From an uncultured Myxococcales bacterium (GTDB taxonomy: Bacteria; Myxococcota_A; Bradymonadia; Bradymonadales; Bradymonadaceae), in the NCBI GenBank assembly GCA_913058025.1, contig CAJXPN010000138.1, positions 1 through 8,209 of the forward strand: 8,209 nt of DNA, written 5' to 3'. The notes below the pieces were generated by a model. That model saw only the letters and a program-made list of their open reading frames with translations, did no database searches and had not been told where the DNA came from. Below, one piece after another: positions 1 through 6,854 of the stretch. Position 1 is the first letter of the stretch; every line of letters begins with the position of its first letter. Position numbers and translations under genes: made by a program.

Positions 1-47
1 AGCGGAGGTTGTGGTCGTGCGCCTCGACCGAAGGGAGAGACGTGCGA

Positions 48-93
48 GCGATGCGTAGCCAAGAAAAAAGCGCGATGCGTAGCCAAGAAAAAG
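48..93. repeat. 24-bp-period tandem direct repeat downstream of the HEAT lipoprotein gene
   Basis: Two near-identical copies of gcgatgcgtagccaagaaaa lie head to tail, starting at 48 and 72. They differ mainly in the length of the A-run that follows the shared part (six versus five A). On the minus strand, the direction of the upstream gene, each reads as a T-run, then CTTGG, then CTACGCATCGC. The unit lies 13 bp past the lipoprotein stop codon, so it would fall in that transcript's 3' end. The copies are direct, not inverted, so they do not form a classical terminator hairpin. The repeat itself is certain; its function is unknown. Confidence 0.85.
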
Positions 94-105
94 AGAGAAC
101 CTATC

Positions 106-1251
106 TCACTTCTTGTCCTTGAGCTTGATGTTGCCCTCGAGGATGTCCTTGGCCGTCGACTTCACGAAGAACTCCTTGTCGTCCTTGAGCTTGGTCGCGA
201 GCTTCTTGGCCTTCGGGTCGGTCTCGCCGATGAACCGGAGCGCGCTCGATCGCGCGGTCTTCTCGTTCTTGGTCTCGAGCGCGAGCACCTCGGCGACGGC
301 CATCGCCTTCGCCTTCTGCTCAGGGGTCGACTTCTTCTGAGAGTACAGGTACTTGAGCGCCGACGAGGTGAAGCTCGAGGCGACCTTTCCTTCCTTGGCC
401 TTGCCCTCGATCAGCGTCAGGAGCGCGTCCCACTCGGTGGTGCAGCCGCCGCCGTGGGGGAAGAACGAGGCGTGGTAGGCCGAGTGCCCGGCGACGTCCT
501 TGTCCTTATCCGAGGCGAGCTCGAGCCAGAGCTTGCAGACCGCGTCCTTCTTGTTCGACGGGTTGCCGACCCAGAAGCTCTTCGAGGCCGCCAGGCGGAC
601 CTTGTCGTTCTTGTCGGTCTTCGTGATCCCCGCGACGAAGTCGAAGTTGGCGTCGGAGCGATTGTGGAAGAGGAAGCCGCCGACGGCGGCCGCGCGGACC
701 TCGTCGAGGGGGTGATCCGTGATGAGCGACTTGAGCGCGGCGAGCTGGCCGCTCTTCTCGCCGTCGATCTTGGCGACCGCGTCGCCCATCACGGGCGCGA
801 TCGAGACGTCCTTCTCGGCGTTGACGGCCGCGATGACCGCGGTCGCCATGGCGGAGTCCTCTCGGTAGGACTTGCCGTTGGACTTGAGCGCGGTCGCTCC
901 GAGCCAGCGGACCTCGGGCTTGGGGTCGGCGAGGAAGTTCACCAGCGTCTTGTCCGCGGCGCCCTTCTTGAGCTCGTCGGCCTTGCGCCACTCCTTGGCC
1001 TCGTCGCACTTGTGGTCGGGCCTGCCGCTCTTCCACTCACACGCCAGCGCCGCCTTGGCCAGCTCGACGACCTTCGCGTCGTTCGACGGGTCCTCGATGC
1101 CCTTCGGCGTCTTCACCTCCGGCGGGGGCGTCTTGCTGGCGGCGCCCTCATCGGTCTTGGGCGAATCCGAGGTCGCAGCCTCTTTCTTGTCGCACGCGGT
1201 CATCGTCATCGCTCCCGCGAGGAGCAGCGCCATCGTCCATTTCGTATTCAT
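106..1251 (-). CDS. HEAT-repeat lipoprotein, probable periplasmic protein-binding scaffold
   Basis: A 381-aa protein. I start it at the ATG at 1251 because this places a GAGAGG ribosome site 6 nt upstream and makes residues 1-20 a lipoprotein signal: a basic N-terminus, the hydrophobic stretch ALLLAGAM, then MTAC with Cys20 as the lipidated residue. The frame runs open to 1356, but that extension would bury the signal. Residue +2 is Asp, an inner-membrane retention signal in E. coli that cannot be assumed to act the same way here. Residues 21-55 are a low-complexity linker rich in Lys, Glu, Pro and Thr. From about 100 to 375 there are repeated helical units with HEAT-like cores, for example PEVRWLGATALKS, DEVRAAAVGGFLF, DKVRLAASKSFW and KTARSSALRFIGE. 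Cys71/Cys82 and Cys239/Cys270 could form disulfides. HEAT arrays usually bind proteins, so a scaffold role is inferred; the partner is unknown. It lies 114 bp downstream of glnS on the same strand. Confidence 0.85.
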   Translation of the reverse strand: MNTKWTMALLLAGAMTMTACDKKEAATSDSPKTDEGAASKTPPPEVKTPKGIEDPSNDAKVVELAKAALACEWKSGRPDHKCDEAKEWRKADELKKGAADKTLVNFLADPKPEVRWLGATALKSNGKSYREDSAMATAVIAAVNAEKDVSIAPVMGDAVAKIDGEKSGQLAALKSLITDHPLDEVRAAAVGGFLFHNRSDANFDFVAGITKTDKNDKVRLAASKSFWVGNPSNKKDAVCKLWLELASDKDKDVAGHSAYHASFFPHGGGCTTEWDALLTLIEGKAKEGKVASSFTSSALKYLYSQKKSTPEQKAKAMAVAEVLALETKNEKTARSSALRFIGETDPKAKKLATKLKDDKEFFVKSTAKDILEGNIKLKDKK

Positions 1252-1285
1252 AACAGGCCTCTCGTACATAATCGTAGTGTTCAGA

Positions 1286-1304
1286 GCGCGCCTCGAGGGC
1301 GCGC
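1286..1304. other. GC-only inverted repeat between glnS and the lipoprotein gene
   Basis: GCGCGCC (1286-1292) and GGCGCGC (1298-1304) are perfect 7-bp arms around a 5-nt TCGAG loop. The hairpin sits about 35 bp upstream of the lipoprotein start and about 60 bp past the glnS stop. No T-run follows it in the minus-strand direction, so it is not a textbook intrinsic terminator. It could be a terminator of another type, an operator, or a 5' leader hairpin. No convincing -35/-10 pair was found around it. Confidence 0.5.
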
Positions 1305-1365
1305 AACGAGGTTGATTCATCGGCGTTTTTTTACGCGCGCGATCCGCAACGCGCAAGCGGAGGGC

Positions 1366-3732
1366 TCAGGCGTCGAGCTTCTGCATCAGCAGCGAGCGCG
1401 CCTCCTTGGCGTTGGCGCGTCCTCGCGTGGCCTGCATGACCTGGCCGATGAAGAAGCCCACCAGGGCCTTCTTCCCGCCGCGGTAGGCCGCGACCTCGTC
1501 GGGGTTGGCCTCGAGGACGCCGTCGATGGCCGTCTCGAGCACGCTCGAGTCCTCGATCTTGCGCAGGCCGAGGCGATCGACGACCTCGGCGGCCTCGCCG
1601 CCGCTCGTGAGCAGCTCCTCGAAGACCGCCTTCGCGCCGGTCTGCGTGATCTCGCCCGCGTCCAACAGGCCCACGAGCCCGCCCAGACCAGCGGGCGTGA
1701 TCGCGAGCTCCGAGAGCTCGCGATCCTTGAGCTCGCGCAGGAGGTCGTTGACCACCCAGTTCGCCACCGACTGCGCGTCGGCGTGGACGGCGACGGCGCC
1801 CTCGAAGAACGCGGCGACCTCGTCGTCGACCGACAGGATGTCGGCGTTCTCCTCGCTCACGCCGAGCTCGTCCTTGTAACGCGCGTAGCGCGCCGCGAGC
1901 TCGGGGCTCTCCTGGCGCGCGTTCACGCGCTCGTCCTCACGCGAGCGGCGCTCCGGGCGCCGCTTCGTGCGCTCGCTCTTGACCCTGGTGGGAGCCTTCT
2001 CCTTCTTCGGCGCCTCGCCCGACGCGCGCGCGACCTGCTTGGCCCAGCCGTCCTTGAGCGTGACGACCCTGTTGAACACGAGCGATCCGGCTGCCGAATC
2101 GACGAGGTCGACCATGAAGTAGCCCAGGCGCTCGAACTGGAAGCGATCGCCAGGCTCGGAGCCCAGGACCGACGGCTCGATCACGCCGCGCCTCACCACG
2201 AGCGACTCGTCGTTGAGGGCCTCGATGAAGTCGCGCTCCGGGTCGGACTCCGGCTCGGCCTCCGTGAAGAGGCGGTCGTAGAGGCGCAGCTCACAGGGCA
2301 CGCCGCGCTCGGCGCTCACCCAGTGGATCGTGCCGTCGGGCTTGCGCCCATCCGGCGCCTTCCCACCCAATGTGTCCACGTCGTAGGTGCACGTGAGCTC
2401 GGCGACCTCGCCGTCCTCACCCAGGACGACGTCCTCACACCTCAGGAAGAACGCGCCGCGCAGGCGGACCTCGCCGCCGGGCGTCAGGCGACGCCAGCCC
2501 TTGGGCGGCTCGAGCGCGAAGTCACCGCGCTCGATGTAGAGCTCGCGCGTGAACGGCACCGAGCGCGAGCCCTCCTTGCCGATCTCGGAGGGCCACTCCT
2601 CGATGTCCAGGTCGACGACCTCCCCAGCGGGGAGGTTCCTGACCGTCACCTTGAGCGGCTCCGTAACGCAGAAGCGGCGCGGCGAGCGGGCGTTGAGGTC
2701 GTCGCGGATCGAGTACTCGAGCTTGCCGATGTCGACCATGCTGTTCGACTTCGCCACGCCGATCATCTCGCAGAAGGACTGGATCGACGCGGGCGTGTAG
2801 CCGCGCCGACGCAGGCCCGCGATCGTGGGCATCCTGGGGTCGTCCCAGCCCGAGACGTGGCCCTCCTCGACGAGCCTGAGCAGCTTGCGCTTGCTCATGA
2901 CCGTGTACTCGAGCTTGAGGCGCGCGAACTCGGTCTGCTCGGTGCGCGGGCGCGCGAAGCCGACCGCGTCCAGGACCCAGTCGTAGAGCTCCCGGTTGTT
3001 GTCGAACTCGAGCGTACACAGCGAGTGCGTGATCTCCTCGATCGCGTCCTCGAGGCAGTGCGCGTAGTCGTACATCGGGTAGATGCACCACGCGTCACCG
3101 GTCCTGTGGTGGTCGGCGTGCTTGATCCTGTAGAGCAGCGGGTCGCGCATGAGCATGTTCGGGGACGTCATGTCCGCCCGCGCGCGCAGCACGTGCGAGC
3201 CCTCCGGGAACTCGCCGGCGCGCATCCTGCGGAACAGGTCGAGGTTCTCCTCGACGCTGCGCGCGCGGTGCGGGCTCTCGATCCCAGGCTTCCCGAGCTC
3301 TCCGCGCTGCGCGCTGATGACCTCGGCGGGCTGGCTGTCGACGTACGCGAGGCCCTTCTCGATGAGCGACTCGGCCCAGGAGTACATCCGCTCGAAGTAG
3401 TCCGAGGCGAAGAACAGGTGCTCTCCCCAGTCGAACCCGAGCCACTTCACGTCGGCCTGGATCGAGTCGACGTACTCGACGTCCTCCTTCACCGGGTTCG
3501 TGTCGTCGAAGCGCAGGTGGCAGCGGCCGTCGTAGTCGCGCGCGAGCCCGAAGTTCAGGCAGATCGACTTCGCGTGCCCGATGTGGAGGTAGCCGTTGGG
3601 CTCGGGCGGGAACCGCGTGACGACGCCTTGATACTTACCCGCCTCGAGATCCTCGTCGATCATCGTACGGATGAAGTTCCTCGGGGCTCCGGCGTCTTCG
3701 CCGTGGTCGTTCACGTCGCTCTCTGCGCTCAT
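1366..3732 (-). CDS. glnS: Glutaminyl-tRNA synthetase with C-terminal GatB/YqeY domain
   Basis: GlnRS (EC 6.1.1.18) attaches glutamine to tRNA-Gln in the cytosol using ATP. The 788-aa protein has the class I signature FPPEPNGYLHIGH (residues 41-53, HIGH at 50-53) and the second ATP motif VMSKRKL (278-284). Typical GlnRS segments also appear, such as YPMYDYAHCLED (218-229), EFDNNRELYDW (242-252) and GWDDPRMPTIAGLRRRGYTP (295-314). The beta-barrel anticodon-binding part runs to about 565. A strongly basic linker (about 571-608, many Lys, Arg and Glu) leads to a helical domain (about 611-788) of the GatB/YqeY type, rich in short helices and ending near KEARSSLL-like residues. E. coli GlnRS is about 554 aa and lacks this domain; Deinococcus radiodurans GlnRS is a known example that has it, where it aids tRNA binding. 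The start at 3732 has AGAGAG 8 nt upstream. The gene is divergent from the plus-strand pair beginning at 3913. Confidence 0.97.
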   Translation of the reverse strand: MSAESDVNDHGEDAGAPRNFIRTMIDEDLEAGKYQGVVTRFPPEPNGYLHIGHAKSICLNFGLARDYDGRCHLRFDDTNPVKEDVEYVDSIQADVKWLGFDWGEHLFFASDYFERMYSWAESLIEKGLAYVDSQPAEVISAQRGELGKPGIESPHRARSVEENLDLFRRMRAGEFPEGSHVLRARADMTSPNMLMRDPLLYRIKHADHHRTGDAWCIYPMYDYAHCLEDAIEEITHSLCTLEFDNNRELYDWVLDAVGFARPRTEQTEFARLKLEYTVMSKRKLLRLVEEGHVSGWDDPRMPTIAGLRRRGYTPASIQSFCEMIGVAKSNSMVDIGKLEYSIRDDLNARSPRRFCVTEPLKVTVRNLPAGEVVDLDIEEWPSEIGKEGSRSVPFTRELYIERGDFALEPPKGWRRLTPGGEVRLRGAFFLRCEDVVLGEDGEVAELTCTYDVDTLGGKAPDGRKPDGTIHWVSAERGVPCELRLYDRLFTEAEPESDPERDFIEALNDESLVVRRGVIEPSVLGSEPGDRFQFERLGYFMVDLVDSAAGSLVFNRVVTLKDGWAKQVARASGEAPKKEKAPTRVKSERTKRRPERRSREDERVNARQESPELAARYARYKDELGVSEENADILSVDDEVAAFFEGAVAVHADAQSVANWVVNDLLRELKDRELSELAITPAGLGGLVGLLDAGEITQTGAKAVFEELLTSGGEAAEVVDRLGLRKIEDSSVLETAIDGVLEANPDEVAAYRGGKKALVGFFIGQVMQATRGRANAKEARSLLMQKLDA

Positions 3733-3753
3733 GCCAGTCGCTCTCTTTGGAAG

Positions 3754-3817
3754 TGGAGAAAGTGGGGGTGCTCGAACCGGGCGGCTTGCGCATCGCCCGC
3801 TCCGGGCTACCTTATCC
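3754..3817 (-). promoter_or_regulatory. Structured, partly tRNA-like 5' leader of glnS
   Basis: Upstream of glnS, two hairpins compete for the same bases. One pairs 3778-3783 with 3794-3799 (CGGGCG/CGCCCG, 10-nt loop); the other pairs 3795-3799 with 3803-3807 (GCCCG/CGGGC, 3-nt loop). On the minus strand the region also reads GGTTCGAGC (3778-3770), which resembles a tRNA T-loop. GGATAAGG (3817-3810) can pair with CTTTCTCC (3762-3755) with one mismatch and one G-U pair, like an acceptor stem, and a CCA-like TCCA follows. The T stem itself does not pair and no anticodon arm is visible, so this is not a functional tRNA gene. It may be a regulatory leader, a tRNA remnant, or a chance effect of GC-rich sequence. 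Confidence 0.3.
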
Positions 3818-3835
3818 GAAACGTGTGCGGTGTGA

Positions 3836-3848
3836 AGACGTGACGTCT
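3836..3848. promoter_or_regulatory. 13-bp inverted repeat in the divergent spacer, possible operator
   Basis: AGACGT-G-ACGTCT is a perfect inverted repeat with 6-bp arms and a single central base. It sits 64 bp before the plus-strand start at 3913 and 103 bp before the glnS start at 3732. A regulator bound here could act on either gene. The symmetry is seen directly; the role is inferred. No strong sigma70-type promoter could be assigned in this 180-bp spacer for either direction. Confidence 0.3.
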
Positions 3849-3912
3849 CTTCCGCCCACGATCAATCTACCCGCGCATGCACGCGCGCTGTTCCCACGAT
3901 TCGGAGCCCGGC

Positions 3913-4695
3913 ATGACAGAGAACGCGCTGTACGGCGTACAGGTCGAGTTCGTCCTCGACGACACCGACGAGGTCTACGCCCGCGCGACCATCCCCGCGA
4001 ACCAGCTCGTCGCGCTGCCAGAGGTCGCCAGCCAGGGCACCGTGATCTCGCTGGGACAGCTCGAGTGGGTGGTCACCTCGGCGATGCCCCTGCGCCGCTC
4101 AGAGGCCGCAGTGTGGGGCGTCTGGCGCATCCGCGGGAGCGCCGGGCAGGCGCCGCCGCCTCCCACCATCAGCGAGATCGACTCCGCCCGCGGCGAGGGC
4201 GACGTCCCCGAGGGCTCGCTCGTGATCCCGCCCCACGCGTGGCGCCAACTCGAGGTGCTCTCACCCGAGCTCGGCGACGCCGTCGACCAGGAGGTCGAGC
4301 TCGTAAAGGACGCGCTGCGAAACGGCCAGGCCGCGTGGCCGCATGTGCGCGACATCGTCGGCCCGTGCCGCCCGTTCGCCTTCGACGCCGAGCGCCTCAT
4401 GAGCGTGCTCGGCGTCGCGCGCGCGTTCCCTGGCGTCTCCATCGGGCACCTCGACGAGGACACCGAGCCCGACCTCCTCGTCGGAGGCTTCGCGTTCGTC
4501 ACCGACGAAGGCACGCTCTTCTATGGCGTGTCGGGCGACGACGAGATCGTCGAGATCCTGGGCATCCTCGACACCAACCGCGAGGACCGCGGCGCCTTCC
4601 AGCGCGACCTCGCCGTACTCCAGGACGACGTCCTCCAGTCCGACGACATGATCCTCATCCCCTGGCTCACCGTACGCCCGGACGAGGATGACTGA
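3913..4695 (+). CDS. Acidic cytosolic protein of unknown function, coupled to PLD-VTT
   Basis: I do not recognise this 260-aa protein. I start it at the ATG at 3913 because GGAG lies 6 nt upstream; the in-frame ATG at 3877 would add 12 residues but has no ribosome site. There is no signal peptide or membrane segment. The N-terminal part (1-75) looks like a small beta-rich domain with alternating hydrophobic residues (ALYGVQVEFVLDD, QLEWVVTSAMPLRR, AAVWGVWRIRG). A Pro-rich linker follows (about 77-85). The C-terminal part (about 100-260) is mixed helix and strand, with HAWRQLEVLSPELGDAV, PDLLVGGFAFVTDEGTLFYGVSG and a very acidic tail ending PDEDD. There is a single Cys (152). Its last 8 bp overlap the start of the PLD-VTT gene, so the two are almost certainly one transcript and translationally coupled. 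A regulatory or accessory role for that enzyme is inferred only from this arrangement. Confidence 0.85.
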   Translation: MTENALYGVQVEFVLDDTDEVYARATIPANQLVALPEVASQGTVISLGQLEWVVTSAMPLRRSEAAVWGVWRIRGSAGQAPPPPTISEIDSARGEGDVPEGSLVIPPHAWRQLEVLSPELGDAVDQEVELVKDALRNGQAAWPHVRDIVGPCRPFAFDAERLMSVLGVARAFPGVSIGHLDEDTEPDLLVGGFAFVTDEGTLFYGVSGDDEIVEILGILDTNREDRGAFQRDLAVLQDDVLQSDDMILIPWLTVRPDEDD

Positions 4696-6826
4696 CTCCG
4701 GACCAGACCCCGCGGGCGAGGACCCCTGGGAGAACGCGCTGCGCGAAGGCGAGACCTGCTGGAGGCTCGCGCGCGGCGGGCGAGCGCGCGCGCTCGTCGA
4801 CGGCGCAGACTACTTCGCCCACCTCGACGAGGCGCTCGATCACGCCCGCCGGGAGATCTACATCTGCGGCTGGGCCTTCGACGAGCACATCCGGCTGGAC
4901 CCCGAGCACTCCACGCAGACCCTGGGCGAGCGCCTCGTCGCGCTCACCCGCGAGCGCCCCTGGATCTCGATCTACATCCTGCTCTGGGACGCAGCCGCGC
5001 TGATGTCCTGGTCGGACACGTTCTTCCCCATCTTCACCCAACCCAAGCTCCGCGGCCGCAAGCACATCATCATGCGCTACGACGACCGCTACCCGCGCGG
5101 CGGCTCGCACCACCAGAAGTTCGTCGTGATCGACGACTCGATCGCGTTCGCCGGCGGGATCGACCTCGCGCCCGGGCGCTGGGACACCCGCGAACACCTC
5201 CCCACGGACCCCCGCCGCGTCGACGCCAAGGGTGTCCACCACGGCCCCTTCCACGACCACCAGATCGCGCTGGACGCATGCGGCGCGCGCCTGATCGGGG
5301 ACTGGTTCCGGGAGCGCTGGGGTCGCTGCCCACCACACGACGAGCTCACCGCGCCCAGCCCGATCGAGCAGATCTGGTTCGAGGACCCGCACCCCTTCGA
5401 GTTCCACGGCGTCGACGTCGGAGTCGCGCTGACCGACCCCTTCGGCGAGCCGCACGACCACAGCGTCGCGCTCCTCTATGAGGAGACGATCGCGCTGGCG
5501 AAGGGCTGTATTTACATTGAAAACCAATACCTTACATCCAAAGTCATCGCCCGCGCGCTCGCCGATCGGCTGCGCGAAGACCGCCCACCCGAGATCGTGA
5601 TCGTCGGGCCTCGGCAGCCGTCCGGGTGGCTCGAAGAGGTCACCGTCGGGCTGCTGCGCTGGAGGTGCGTGGACCTGCTGCGCGAGGCCGACACGCGAGA
5701 CCGTCTCGGGATCTACTACCCGATGGCGTCGGTCGAGGAGGACCTGGAGACCTACGTCCACGCCAAGCTCATGATCATCGATGACCGGATGCTGCGCATC
5801 GGCTCCGCGAACATCGCGCGCCGCTCGCTGGCGACCGACTCCGAGCTCGACGTCGCGATCGTCCTCCCCGCCTGGGACCTGGTCCAACGCGCCAGGATGC
5901 GGGCGCTTCGTGACTCCCTGCTCGCCGAGCACCTCGGCGTCCCAGACGTCGGGCTCGACGCAGGCGCGTCGGCCATCTCCTGGATCGAGTCGCACCGGGG
6001 CGCGTCGGACCGGACGCTGGCGCCGCTCGGAGAGGCGCCGTCGATCGCCGACCGCGGCTTCGCCGAGCACGGGGACCTGCTGTTCGACCCGGCCGAACCT
6101 CTCAACGCCTCGGTGATCGCTGAGGCGTTCATCGGGCGCCCCACCAAGGAGCGCCTGCTCCGCCGCCTCCCCATCGGCTTCTTCAGCGTGCTCGCGTTCT
6201 GCCTCGTGCTCGTGGCCTGGCGCTTCGACCTGCTCTCACTGGGCGCGGACTTCGACATCGCGCGCGACTGGATGACCTTCGAACTCTCCACGAACCGTGG
6301 CGCTCTGCTCGTGCTCGGCCTCGCCTCGCTCGTCTCACTCATCGGCGCGCCCTCCATCATCATCTGCGCGCCGCTCTCACTGGTCGGGAGCCTGCTCCAG
6401 GCCGCGTCGATCACGCTCGCCGGGTGCCTGATCGCGGCCGCGATCTCCTACGCGCTCGGGCGGCTCATGGGCCGCCACCTCGTGCGCAAGCTGCTCGGCC
6501 TGCGCGTCAACGAGATCAGCAAGGACATGATGCGGCGCGGGATCTTCTCGTTCGCGCTCCTGCGCGCCATCCCCGTGACCGCGCAGACCCACGTCGGCAT
6601 CATCGCCGGCGCCTCCCGCGCGCGTATCGACTACTACGCCTTCGGCTCCCTGATCGGCTACTTCTGGCAGATCGTAATCGCATCCGTCTTCGCGCTCGCG
6701 CTCGACCTCTTCATCGAGGCCCCCAACACGACCACCTCGGTCATCCTGCTCGCCACCATCTACGGCGGCTGGGCGGCGCTCCAGTCCGTCGCGGCGGCGC
6801 TGCGACGCAGGCGGATCTCATCGTGA
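4688..6826 (+). CDS. Phospholipase D-like protein fused to a VTT/DedA-type membrane domain
   Basis: A 712-aa two-part protein. Residues about 30-420 form a phospholipase D superfamily domain with two HKD motifs: H142-x-K144-x4-D149 followed by GG (HQKFVVIDDSIAFAGG), and H358-x-K360-x4-D365 followed by GSAN (HAKLMIIDDRMLRIGSAN). Both are intact, so the two-histidine active site should be functional. The family hydrolyses or transfers phosphatidyl groups, as phospholipases D and cardiolipin synthases do; the substrate here is unknown. The conserved IYIENQYLTSK lies at 275-285. After a linker (about 425-490), several hydrophobic segments occur at roughly 494-512, 537-556, 560-590, 618-640, 650-673 and 684-703. 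The section around 550-670 resembles the VTT domain (TVP38/TMEM64/DedA), a family linked to lipid scrambling or transport. There is no signal peptide, so the catalytic part is probably cytosolic. The start at 4688 has only weak ribosome-site matches directly upstream and probably relies on coupling to the preceding gene, which it overlaps by 8 bp. Confidence 0.93.
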   Translation: MTDSGPDPAGEDPWENALREGETCWRLARGGRARALVDGADYFAHLDEALDHARREIYICGWAFDEHIRLDPEHSTQTLGERLVALTRERPWISIYILLWDAAALMSWSDTFFPIFTQPKLRGRKHIIMRYDDRYPRGGSHHQKFVVIDDSIAFAGGIDLAPGRWDTREHLPTDPRRVDAKGVHHGPFHDHQIALDACGARLIGDWFRERWGRCPPHDELTAPSPIEQIWFEDPHPFEFHGVDVGVALTDPFGEPHDHSVALLYEETIALAKGCIYIENQYLTSKVIARALADRLREDRPPEIVIVGPRQPSGWLEEVTVGLLRWRCVDLLREADTRDRLGIYYPMASVEEDLETYVHAKLMIIDDRMLRIGSANIARRSLATDSELDVAIVLPAWDLVQRARMRALRDSLLAEHLGVPDVGLDAGASAISWIESHRGASDRTLAPLGEAPSIADRGFAEHGDLLFDPAEPLNASVIAEAFIGRPTKERLLRRLPIGFFSVLAFCLVLVAWRFDLLSLGADFDIARDWMTFELSTNRGALLVLGLASLVSLIGAPSIIICAPLSLVGSLLQAASITLAGCLIAAAISYALGRLMGRHLVRKLLGLRVNEISKDMMRRGIFSFALLRAIPVTAQTHVGIIAGASRARIDYYAFGSLIGYFWQIVIASVFALALDLFIEAPNTTTSVILLATIYGGWAALQSVAAALRRRRISS
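5507..5542 (+). other. AT-rich, atypical-codon island inside the PLD gene
   Basis: Twelve consecutive codons (residues 274-285, CIYIENQYLTSK) contain only 10 G/C bases out of 36. Eight of them end in A or T: tgt, att, att, gaa, caa, ctt, aca and aaa. Flanking codons on both sides end almost exclusively in G or C. The encoded peptide is a conserved motif of the PLD family, so the protein sequence is normal and only the synonymous choice is odd. No good -35/-10 pair was found in it on either strand. Confidence 0.8.
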
Positions 6827-6854
6827 GGTGTGCCATGGAGAACCCTGAGGCGCC

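Noticed and set aside
3754..3830. A complete tRNA gene on the minus strand upstream of glnS
   Set aside because: A T-loop-like sequence and a partial acceptor pairing exist, but the T stem bases do not pair, no anticodon arm can be drawn, and the span is too short for a normal tRNA.
454..3843. A 1129-codon plus-strand open frame antisense to glnS and the lipoprotein gene
   Set aside because: It lies opposite two well-supported genes and its product is a repetitive Arg/Leu/Val/Asp-rich string with no motif. It is what GC-biased third positions produce on the opposite strand.
3877..3912. Upstream ATG at 3877 as the start of the acidic protein
   Set aside because: No ribosome site precedes it, whereas the ATG at 3913 has GGAG at a proper distance. 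The extra 12 residues look like translated leader.
4667..6070. A 467-codon minus-strand open frame opposite the PLD gene
   Set aside because: The PLD gene on the other strand has both HKD motifs. The antisense product is low-complexity and has no ribosome site or family signature.
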